Below are positions 13,001 through 25,000 of a stretch of 64,000 nt of DNA, piece after piece. The position numbers were made by a program, and so were the translations under genes. Within the stretch, counting starts at the first letter, position 1; each line of letters begins with the position of its first letter. This stretch comes from Pomacea canaliculata (Eukaryota; Mollusca; Gastropoda; Architaenioglossa; Ampullariidae), in contig NC_037593.1 in assembly GCF_003073045.1 (NCBI RefSeq), forward strand, positions 23,121,868-23,185,867. Reading direction: 5' to 3'. The notes beneath the pieces are model-generated. The model searched no databases, was not told the origin of the DNA, and saw only the letters and a program-made list of their open reading frames with translations.

Positions 13001-16000
13001 GTTCTCAACCTCCTGTCACAATAACAGCACTTTTTTTTTAAAGGGGGTGGGGGGAAATTATAAATACTTCATAATGTCTGCAACAAATTTACATGAAAAT
13101 TCAGGATGGATGCTGCAATTTCCAAAGTTAAAAATTTCTAGCAACAGAGGGGAAACTGGCAGAGAGCTTTCTTTTTTTTTTTTAACAGTCATGTAAATAC
13201 CATAAAGGTCTCTAAAGTAGTTAGATGTTAGTAGTTGCATGTTCTACAATTGTATGACATACAAATCTTGTAATTTACTTTTTGAGTTTTGATTAAAAAA
13301 TATTTACTTATATGCTTCTTAACACCAAAGCCATCATGACATGATGCCTGAATCTACAGGTGAATGAGAATTAATGTCCCCTGTACCATCACTGTATCTA
13401 CAAATACCGTAATATCCATGGATATAAGCCTCCAACTGCTGGTCTTTTACAAAGTCAGAGAATGCAGCCAAAGCTTGCTGTGACCATCCAGTATCCTGAG
13501 CAGCAGATGATTGAAAAGAGCTTGAAAATCAGCTTAGACATATCTCTAAAGTTTCTTGTCTTAAAAGAAAATGAGTCAAAATGTTTATAGTCATAAACTG
13601 AAACTCAGGGCATTTATCCCCAATCAACAATCAATGACCTATTCACTTGATAACTCACCTTAATTGGTTTTAATCCATACAACCTACAGCTTATGGCCTG
13701 GGCAGGTATTTCTGCAGTTTCTTTTGTCAGACAAGCGGATATCAGACAGAGCGACTTGCTCAACATTGCCATAGTCAACAAAGAAAACAACCACCTCCTG
13801 GAACACCAAATTAGTCACAAATAAAACCAATACCAGGAATCTAATACATTAGTCTTTACAGAGAACATTATTTTAAAATCTCTCATAGTTTTACACATTA
13901 AAGAACAAAATGTTCAGAACTCACAGAACTGTTGACTATGTTCTGAACACGAGCTCTGTACCAGCATTTGTCTCATGGTACAAGGCTGCACAGAAGATGC
14001 CCGGAGACAAAACAGACATGTCTGGTACCATCTGACCCTAAACATATAAAAGTATTATATATTTCATTATGTTCATAACATGCTAAGGACCAGGAGAAAA
14101 AACCCAATCCTCTTCAAATAAGGTAATAAGCCTCAAGCTTTAGTAGGTATTTAAAATAAAATGTAAAGTATGGATACTGCTTGAAACAAAATATCTGATA
14201 GAATCAACATACTATTTTTGGATTTGAGCACTGCATTATCTCCCTTATAGTTTTTGTTTTGTTTGTTTTTTAGGAGAATGAATGTGGGTCTTCGAGAATT
14301 TTTTGAAGCAATTGTTTAGTGTGAAGCTATAACTTGTTTGATACGGCAAAGTGGCCTTAGGGTGAAACGGAAGGTTACATGCTCATGTGCTTTGTTTTGA
14401 AAGTAGTGTGTTAAGTTCAAGTTTATTGGACATATTTATCGCCAACATGAAAAAAAAAAATCTGATAGAATGCTCAACATTTACAACATTTACAGAACAA
14501 ACACAAAAATGCTTGCATGTGGTTGGGATTTTGCATGACAAAAAGCAGTTAAATTTCTTCTACTATTTCTTCTTTCACAACCAGATATACACTCCTTGTA
14601 CTTACGCTAGATGACTCACACTAAGTAAGCACTAACAGAATTATATGCAGAAGTGAAGGTTTTAAGTTTTTACCTTGCACACCTCTCCCAGTTTGGCAAC
14701 GATATTGTCCACACAAGAGTTCTCTTCTTGCACATAGAAATCAAGTGGATCTCTCAAGAATGAGACGTAAACATGGCAACTCATGTCCCTGTGAAGAGGT
14801 AAAGAAAAAACTTTCTTCCCAGAAAAATGTCCATATCTTGATTAAAGTGATGCTATCTATGTAAAAAGTATCTTAACCCCCTCAGCACGACATAAAAATA
14901 TAACATTACAATGACTGTCTTACAACAAGACTGTGAAGACGACAGTGAGTGAAGTTTGTTTTTTTTATTACTTGCTGCTCTGAGGTAAACATTAGACAAA
15001 AAAACCTATATATTTTTGGAAAGGAGAAACTTGAATTTTGCAATAAAAGTAATAAAAATTGCCTTCCCTATGCTTCCCGCAAAGCCACAATCATAGCCCA
15101 CCATGCTAAAGTTAAATAATATCACTAACCTCATCCTCTAGGTTCTTTGTGACCTTCAAAACTTTATAATAAGCTTGGACGGGTACTTAGCGATGAGTTT
15201 AGTGTAAACTTAGTTATTTTTTTAATGTCTATTAAACTAACAGTAAGAATTAAAAATGAAATCGAACCAAGAACATTGCATGTCCTACTCTCAACAAACG
15301 AAATGTCATCTCTTACACACTAATACAGTATGCTGAAAAGCATTAGCTTACTTTCAACCAACACCCCTTCTGCCCGAAAATAAACTCTCCAAAAATCACT
15401 TAGGTAAGCACTTCATTTTAAATGCAGATTCGGTTAATATAAACCAGGTGTTACTCCTCAAGCATTCATTTAGACTGGGCCTGGGACAATCTGACTTTTG
15501 GTTTAGGACAATGTTGTCTTATGAAGGAGGCATGGTCATGGCGGGGTTGATTCCACTCAGGCAGGTCAGTATAGCTAGGGTATAAAGGTTTTGGTTGAAA
15601 TGGCCAGCCCACATTTGCTGTTGTCTCTTCACCAGCACACATCAGTGAATTGTGGTTCATTAACAATCTTTTCACATGCTCATAAAAATAAATTGTCTGT
15701 TTTATTGCGACTTTCTGAAAAAATGCCTTTCAAAAATATAAACAGTGCACGGTACATATGTCTTGATTGATTGCTTGTACCTGGAGAGTAAGTTTCTTTA
15801 TAAATCTTCAGTCAAGTGTCAGAATGGCATAATAAACATGACCAATAAAAGCAAAAACTGCTAAGGAAGGGATTAATGATATGGTTTTATGTTTACAAGT
15901 GTTTGAAGTCATGGTTCATAGAATGAAAGCAGACTGGTTGATCATCATACTACAGCCCCTCTCACGACCTGATTTTGGTAGATTTTAGCCATTTTTAACA

Positions 16001-19000
16001 GAAAGGTTTTGCTGTATTTAATTTCAAGTCATATAAAGTTCACACTGTCTGCTGAGAGCTTAAAAGATCTATAAGCACACTTACAGAGGCAACAGCTTGG
16101 CATCAGATATAAAAAAATCCTGTAAAATACATACAAATATCAGTGACCACTGATGCATTATAGATTATTGAAAACAATTATGCAAAACTTTTTTTATATT
16201 TATCATTATTTGATTGTCTAAATGGGTGTGTCTTGTTCATCACCACTCAAAACAACAAAATTTAGGAATCTAGTCAGTGTGCTGAAATAGATAACGTTTG
16301 TCAACTAATATAAAACAAAGTGTGCAAGATGATGGTTGAAAACGTTATTTTTGCAAATCTGTAGTAAATATAAGTTTCAATTTGACACCATACGTCTTAC
16401 TTATACAACAAAGGTTTGCTTCAAATCTAAAATAGTGACATTTCGACAACAATGAGCTAACAAATACTGCAATTTTTATATCTGCTTAGCTGCATACTGT
16501 GCAATTTTCTTCTGACATAGTCCTTTAATTGAATCTTTAAACTTATTTGTACCTGCCAGACTGGTTTTGGTTTCTCTTGTGGTAGAAATTCTTGTGGTTT
16601 GGTTCGTGCTAAATGCAGCAAATAGCGATCTCCAATCATCTCCCTGGTAAACATCCATACATTGATTAGTTATAAGAGATTTATAATGTTTATATATGCC
16701 AGAGTGTTAATAAAAACAAGATATCAATCAATAAATCACTTAATCACTCAGTCTTTATTGTCTGTAAAAAGTACAAGTTCAGAACAAAAATTTGGTGGCT
16801 TTGAAAAAAAAAAAAGCAGAAAGAAAAGAAAAGCTTTTATATGTAAGTCAGAGCTACTAGTCAAATTGTTTCTTTTTCATGACCAATGTGCTAAGCCCAG
16901 TGAATATTGTGAGACACAAATGCAGGAGAATTTAAACAAGTCATCACAAAGCTCACAACATTCCACCTTGACCACACCAAGAGATGACTAATAACGGAGT
17001 AGGATGAGTGACTTGACCACTCTTTAGACAGAATTTGTTTTTATCAAAATGCCACCATAATGTAATGGAATCAATTTTTTTAAAAATGTCAACTGGAAAA
17101 CTTCAACGGAGACAGCGATCAATGAACAATAATAGTGCTCTTAAATTATTTCAAAACATAAGAAGTGCTTTCGGTTAATTCTGATGACATCAACTTAAGT
17201 CTGAGCCAGTGAAATAATTTGTCTTTGTTTTATATCATCATAGGGTCTTGCTTGCTTGTAGATTCTCAATTTTACCTCTTAAGTTGATTCTGATAACTGT
17301 GGTCTCTATTTAAAAGTGTTTTACAAATTTTAGAAAGTTCATAGCTGTTTTCAATTTAGAAGAGAAGATCACACTTTACAATAGTGCTAAAAAATCCATG
17401 AAATGCATCTAAATGATATTGTGGGTAATTATTTAAATAACCGTTCAGTGACACAGTTCTGAGGTTGAAAAATGTGTAACCAGCACTAGAGTCAGAAAAT
17501 TCAAGCATTTCAATTTAATCAACGTAACCATAAATGTCAAGTAAGGTGGAGGACCAAAAGTTTACTTTTACTATTAATGTAGTTTTGATCATTTTGAGCC
17601 ACATATTTTTGTTCTGAAAGTGTAAAGACTGTCCTAATCAGGCATCATAAAGACACTCACTCAATGGTGATTATTGGCCATTTTTCTAACAGTTCTAGCA
17701 GGTTACTGGGAGCAGCTACACCATATTCCTCCAGGTACAGGACTTCAAACCGTGAAAACCACAAACCATTGGGATAATTCTTCAACACCTATCATTTGAA
17801 GATAGAAGAAAAAAAACCCACTTTAATACAAGTACATTATTTACTGTATTAGCTATGTAATTACATTAGCATATAATAGAAGTAGGCAGCAGATTGTTAA
17901 ACATGTGAAAAAGCATACATCCACATAAAAGCATCTTGTCAAACTGAATAAGATGTTCTAATAAGTAGCTTTTTTCTTTTCCATGCTAAGTAACTAATGG
18001 AATTTATAGGCATTTGGGCAATTTCTATAATAATGTGGTATTAACTTATTTTGAATAGACTAAAGATGAGACTTAATAATGAAATTCATCACTATCACAT
18101 AGTTGGATGACTATAAGCAGCCATATATTAGTATCTCTCTCTTGCGTTCACTCACTTGTCCACAAACTTACACTCATGCTCACACATGTTTCTTACTTTA
18201 ACTGCCCATTCCTTGATGCTGGTTGGCAGATCACCTTGTGACACTTTTGGACCTGTTCATGAAAAGCTGCATTACTAAAGAAAAAGCATGATTCTCTTAA
18301 GTACAGATATGTATGCAAGTATTGGTAGTCACACCCACTGTTTTTTTAAAGCATCTCACTGATATGATCTTGGCAGTTTATAAAAAGCTCATACCATGTA
18401 TGCTGGTAGTCCAGCTTGAAATTAAAAGCTCATCACTTTAAGTCACAGTGAAAAAAGAAAACGATTCGGAACATTGTCTGTGTAATCAATAGTGTAATCT
18501 CTATTTTGAATGTAACAATCATTCTCACCTGCTTTTAGACTTGGAGCAACAACTGAAACAGAAAAATCACTAGTAAAGTATTTTTAAAAAATCTTTTATT
18601 GAAAAAGCTTCTTTTTCAAACTCAAGTGTATAGTGTAAAGTATATTCATCATCTTGTCTAGATCAGCCAAAAAAAAAAAATAAAATAAAAAACCAAAAAC
18701 AACAACTCATACTTATATTTCTGTACCATAAACAAGTGGAGCGATGGCTATGTGGCATTCAAACAGAGTGTAGTTGTAATTGGATGGTGTTAAAATGTGA
18801 GATCATGTGCAGTCCAGTAGTATTTTGCTAACCATTTTGCAGAAATATCAGATTTTCATCAATGACGATGGCAGAAGTTTTAAAAAAAATTGTTATTCAA
18901 GTGTCCAATGAAAAAAAAGTTAATACATATGTAGTTTGATATAAAGACCAGAAGATTCAAATGAGATGTACTTTAAATGCAGCACAAAATGAGAACTTTG

Positions 19001-22000
19001 TTTAAGCAAAAACCCAGGACACTGATAATGTTTGTTTGCAAAACAGCTTCACCAACAGTAAAAATAATACTGTATTACCAAATTATTTTCACTTTCTCTA
19101 CAATTTTTGGCTTTAAAAACTTCTTGTATTCTCAGCAAATCACAATACATGTCATTTCCCTTAAAAAAAAAAAAGTTTCATTTCACCAACATGTATTTCT
19201 ATGTAACAAGTAAATCCCATAAGTGAGTTGCTCGGTTTTTAACAAAGTTATGTGACATTAAAATATTATTTTTAGAAAATAGAAAAAGTCTTGATACAAA
19301 ACAGAGCAAGCATGGGCTTCCTATTTATAGCATAAAAACTATCTGTAGAATTCATTTTTCTAAAAGAATGAACAGTTGCTCTAATACACAGGACCCAGGC
19401 TATTTACCAAGTAAATCTGACCAAAGTTGATTCTCTTTGATCTGACCACCACTGCATTAGCAGTAACCAAAGGTCATATGATATTTATTTATAATAAACA
19501 GCTGATGAAAGTTAATACTTTTGAAACAGTTGTCATACTCTAAGAAAAATAGTTCCACCATCAGCAAACTTTAATGCTGCTTGCTGGTAATACTTCTGGG
19601 GTACATAGGCCATGTTGAATAAGTACAGCATTTGCACACAATAAAATGTTAACATGTTTATAATGGGGTCAGAGAAAGAGAAAATGCCAAATTTCTCTTG
19701 AAAGATGTAAAATGAATAGATCTGAACATATTTAAATACTTACCATATGAATCCTACATTAAAGTCTAAAATTCAAAAAATAAGCAAAAGATATTGCATT
19801 AAATTTAATGTTACTGCAGATTCCTTTTGGGTAGACATGCATGCATAAGCATGTGTACCCAAAATTGCTTGTGTGCAGTCCCATACATAAGTGTATCCAC
19901 ATGCACATGCACACACACTCTCAAAATTACTTAACAAGAAGAAAAGAGAAAATCACACACAAAAATAATGTATCTAAACATAAAAAGCAGTTTGCAACAT
20001 GCAGTTTAGTATTAAAGTAATGAACTCAGTCTTGCTGAATTTGTGGAAAAGGAAGCAAAATGATTAATAAACTATGTCACTCACCAGGGAAAATGGAACA
20101 TGAACTTTTTGTGTCTTTTGTATAAGAACGGCTTGAAGAGTCAGCTGCAGACATTGCACTGGCATCAAAAGCCTGCACTGGACGTCCTGGCATATGCCAC
20201 AGAGCTCTCTACAATCTAAATGCTACACTAACATTGCCATGTTGTCTAAAAACTACATGCTATCAACAAGTTCAAAACAAAAATCCTATGAATACTTATT
20301 TGGGCATAACTAGTTCACAAAATGCATCATTTTAATTTTGACAAAAGTGTATTTTTAAGGACTAATAATTACAGCTGTCAATAACAGGACAGATTAAGCT
20401 TATTTGACTACTTTGAAGTTGACAGGTGTTTATATAAAACCTTCTCACAGTAGATAGAGATTCACTGTTTACAGTAAATTATATAAAAATATATAAAGAA
20501 AAATCTGATAAATCCCCCAGAAACAAGGAATCAATAATAAATTTAAAGTGATTTTTGCGAGGATGACTGGACAAATGGATTGAAGACACATCAGGCACAT
20601 CAGGTTGGTTGCACAGTGGCTAAAATGTGGTCACCATAACAGTGAGAACTGAATGGCAAGGGTTCAAATCTCAGCTCTGACCTACCTCTCTCTGAATCTG
20701 ACACATGTTTACAAAACTGTCAGCACTTTTCTGCAGGTAATCTAGTTTTCTCCACCCTTTCTGTGTGCATATGCTGTATTTTGTATTGTATACAAGCATG
20801 CATGTTTGTGTGTGTTGTATGATTTTCGTGCATGTTTATGTGTGTGTTGTATGAATGTTTATATATATGAAAGTGCATTAGACACCTACCCTTAAGAAAT
20901 TTGCCTTGTGCAGCTATATGTTGAAAAACATTTTGAGCCTGCCTTTGGTGTTGGTGAAAGGCACTAACAATTGTTGCAGTATAAAATTGTTTTTTTTTTA
21001 AAAAAAAAAAAAAATACTTGTAATCTGTGCTGATATGGATCTGTTATATTACATGATCGATTATATACCTATCACAATCAGAAGACAGGTTCATAAGTGT
21101 AGATAAAGCAATTTAGGATTTTGGACAAGGTTACATCTGGTAGAAAGCTTCAAATTAGGGGCCCATGAGACCTTAGTCTGACTTCTCTGCTCTGTGAACA
21201 GTGTTACTGAAGCTCAACACAAAATTCCTCTTCACATGCAAGAACTCCACAATGAAGCTATGCTTTGCTCCTGATTTATGTTTTGAAGTGCTCAGCAAAA
21301 ACACTAAGGATATTCTTGCACAAACATAAAATGGATGCTTTGTGGGATGAAAAATTAGCATGCATACCAGAAAACACATCTGAACATACAAATGATTTTA
21401 CCCATAAATTTCATATAAACAGCACACCATATATAATAACAGATACTTAAAATGTGCAGCACCACGACCAAGACAGATCGCACTCTCTGCACAGATCAGT
21501 AATGATAACTGAAAGATAACAGACAGCGGACTAGAGATTGTATAGGCACAATGAACAACATAAAGATGAAGTACAAGAGTAGAACGTAAAGCAATGGATC
21601 AAGGTTTGAAAGGATGTAGATACTGTAAAAGGTGCATCGTGATATCAAGGAACTTATTTGGTCTAATTTTGACCACTTCTATGACTTTCAAGATCCAGTG
21701 GTTTCTATGCTTCTATCTAGCATGCTAATCTACAAAACTATCTACTGTGTTTACCTGCTATTGGCTTCTCGTTCCCCTCAGATGATGTTGAATGATGGTG
21801 CTGAAACCTAGGTGGGACTTCATACCTACTCATATACTGTGAAAGCAATTTTCAAAATGGATTAATGTCAAGATATAGTCTTACAGGGATAAACCTTTGC
21901 AAGCACTTAAAGTAAGTTATTGAAGAACCAAGATTTCCAATACTTTTGTTACCATAAACAATGAGCACAAAAAAAGCCAAACTGTAAGCAAAATTATTTA

Positions 22001-25000
22001 AACTCTTCTATAACATTCAGACATCTGTACTGAAGTGATACAAGATGAACTTTCTTGAGCCTTTGATACTCTCAATACACACAGTCACATATATGATAAT
22101 TCGTCCAGGTAAGAAGGACGTTGTGCCTTTCATGTTTATCAGCTTCAACCTATAACCCACTGATCTAGCCAACATGTCACAAGTAACCTCTACTAAACTA
22201 TATTCCACTTGCCCACAATGAAAGTTATAAAACAAACATTTTATTAAATTAAAACTATTAAAATCATGCTGAATGTTATGAAATATCAGAAGAAACAAAA
22301 AATACTGAACAATGCTACAATCAACTGTTGATTGTGAAAGATCTGTGGAATGAATTAGCCACCTTCTAAGGACCTGGTGACCTATTATAAGGACCATTCA
22401 AGGACATTTTTAGATTGTGCATAACTATAGGTTATCTGCCACTCATATTTCATCACAGAATTATAAATTAAAGAAGGAAAATATAATCTGGGGCACAATT
22501 TTATTAACCATTTTCTTATCAGGGTTGAAGTAAGGTTTAGCGCTATGGTGCTTCTTGTTCTTCCTATATCTCTGTGTTTTCACGTGTTTTTTGAACTAGC
22601 TTCATGATGATGACTTCCTTCGCTGCCTTGCAACTTAACATAAAAAACTCAAGTTTGTTAGTTCGAAAATATCTACCTCACTGTTATCTACACATACAAA
22701 TTAAACATTGCTTATGCATAGGTGGCAGCCAAAATGTTTCTTGGGATTGAAGTATGGTGAAATCTAGACACCACCCCACTTTTTTACTTTATTTTTAATA
22801 TCATAATTTTATAAAATCTGAGGAACTCATAGTAATAAAAAAAGAAACTGAATATTCTGACAAAAAATGCAATGATTTAAAGTACACACACACATATATA
22901 TACACTTATTTAGACAGTCAAACTCTGTTTATCTTCTATGTGAGCTCTGCATAACTGAACAATTACAGTTACTCATTAGGCAGCTATCTTTGCCTCTGGC
23001 AGTTTATTTAATTTTGGAGAAATTGTACAATTGTTATGATTCTATGGTGTTACAAGTCTTTTATCCCATATCAAAGAAGCTGTGATCATCATTATGACAT
23101 TATCTAATTGTACTATAGCACATTTGTTAGCATGTTCACATTATTACTTCTTGAATTCATCCAGTTAAGACCCATCTTTATCTGAGATGACCTATGTGAA
23201 ATACAATGACTCTTGCTTTTGATGGTTGTGTCTACTGCAAGAGGAATATTTTTGCCCTACCTGTCCTTGCCAAAACACATTACCAGCACCTTACTCAGCA
23301 CAACTCTAAAGCCTTCATAGCTTTAACATTCAGAGAACCCCTTTCCCTACAGCTCTTGACTTCTTCAAACCATGGTACAGTGAAATCTCCCTACTATGCC
23401 ACCTACCGGGACCGAGCAAAAGTGGCATAGTAGCGAGAGTGGCATAGTAGTGAGGGTTCGTAAAAATGGCTTTATTTGTTCAAGTTACCCGTCAGTCCAA
23501 AGCAGGGGTGGGCAATTAATTTTCCCAAGGGGCCGCATGAGAAATTGGGATGGTTTTAGAGGGCCGGACTAATATAGTTAACTCAGTTTTACCTAATACT
23601 GTATGTATAGTATATATACTGGTGGGCGGGCCGGTCAGAGACAGGAGGCCTTTGGCCAGGTCTGGTCCAAAGCTCTCAAGAATCGTCGGCTTCGCTCGCT
23701 GTCTCCTCTCATTCTCCCCCCCCACCTCTTCATCCTCCACCCCTCCCAACCACATCCGCGCACCTGCATCCTGTCGCTAGTCGACCCCCTCACACCTTCC
23801 CTCTGTCACGTAGCTGTCACCCGGCCAGCGACCCCCCCCCCCACATTGCCAGCCTCCACCCTCCCTGTGTGCGTGCTATGTTCCATCCCCACTAACAGCG
23901 AAGTCCCACACTACCATAGAGTATAATAGTCGAGCACTGCGCGGAATTTCACAACTTGTGTCTTTTAACAGTCACAAAAAAGTGGCATAGTAGCGAGAGT
24001 AGGGGGTGGCATAGTAAATTTTTTTTTTACATTGAATTTATAGTCGGGACCGAGCAAAAGTGGCATAATACCGAGAGTGGCATAGTAGTGGGGTGGCATA
24101 GTAGGGAGATTTGACTGTATTAAGTCACATTTCCCTAGCACTCATGGTTTTTACAACTACTATTTTCACTATGCAAACATTAGCAAAGTTGTTATGAAAA
24201 AATTCCATTTTTTCCTGACATTTTAAAGAATGTTTTTTTTCAACTTCCTAGCTTTTTCAGGAACATTAATATCCATATTTCCTTGACTTTTTCCATAAAG
24301 GTTCTGTAATAAAATATTTCTATTCTTTACACTAAATGCAAAATTTGGACATACATTTATCTTTTTATCCGGTGAATCACCAGACATGATGACAGTCCTC
24401 AGTGCTTTGGAAATAAGCTCTTTTCCTGTATTTCCCACAGCTGCCTTGCGTTTAATGAGCCGTTCCGTTTCTTCACTTCCATCTGTCTTGTTTCTGACAG
24501 TGACCAAAAGTGGTGAGGGGCAATATTTCTCTGATACATTTGGAGAAGGAAGTAATGGAATTCTGACTTTGAAGGTAGGTTTATAAAACCCAGATGCTGG
24601 ATAAGATAACGAGCGGTATGACCAGCCTCTTACTAATCCATTGTAAGGCCTATGGCCATAGGCTGTTCGTGTTTTGGGAAAACGTACATGACCCTGCAAT
24701 AAAACAGAACTTTGTAGAGCTAACAGTAAACTATAAATTAAAATTATAATGCATTTTTGTTAAGGTAAGAAGCTTTGACAGATAAGCTTTCTCCCACCCA
24801 CCTAAAAAGTATGGCTGAGAGTGGAAGGCAGGAGTGGTTGGTCTAAATCTGCTTATCCATGGCAATTGAAAACTGAATCATCAAAAGGAATTTCTGTGAA
24901 TATTAATACTGTAAAAGTACACATTCTTTTCCATGGCTGATAGGTGGCTTAAGCAAATTGTTGAGCTAAGATGAATACAAATTCATTACAATCTTCCTTG

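Larger units (their letters stand above)
5509..16119 (-). other. TDRD7: TDRD7 three extended Tudor domains
   Basis: Three extended Tudor units can be read. Tudor 1 (16119-13408): VYVSFLRDPLDFYV, FCAALY, WYRARVQNIV, VFFVDYGNVEQV and a following SN-like half. Tudor 2 (12930-10635, core 11446-10635): FVEVIVAYVDFNSCTVR, LYKSAAKDPPLKAGSVCIA, RVKITELEGQK, CFFVDHGYTEWF. Tudor 3 (9711-5509): FFCVYVHKIYDPYNFV, LYMARLGNVLYRAIF and DYCMYDVVSPDALFALP. The aromatic-cage class of residues (W/Y, F.VDYG) is clear in Tudor 1. In Tudor 2 and 3 the 'DYG' position reads DHG and DYC, so methyl-arginine binding by them is less certain. The large exon 9711-9127 carries a Ser/Thr-rich linker. Confidence 0.85.

Noticed and set aside
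19744-19765. 22-bp candidate microexon of TDRD7 on the minus strand with good acceptor and GTAAGT donor
   Set aside because: Including it breaks frame between the exons at 20085-20204 and 18529-18552, which join in phase without it.
22017-22397. 126-codon frame on minus in a TDRD7 intron
   Set aside because: No motif, AT-rich composition like the surrounding intron, no in-phase splice partners.
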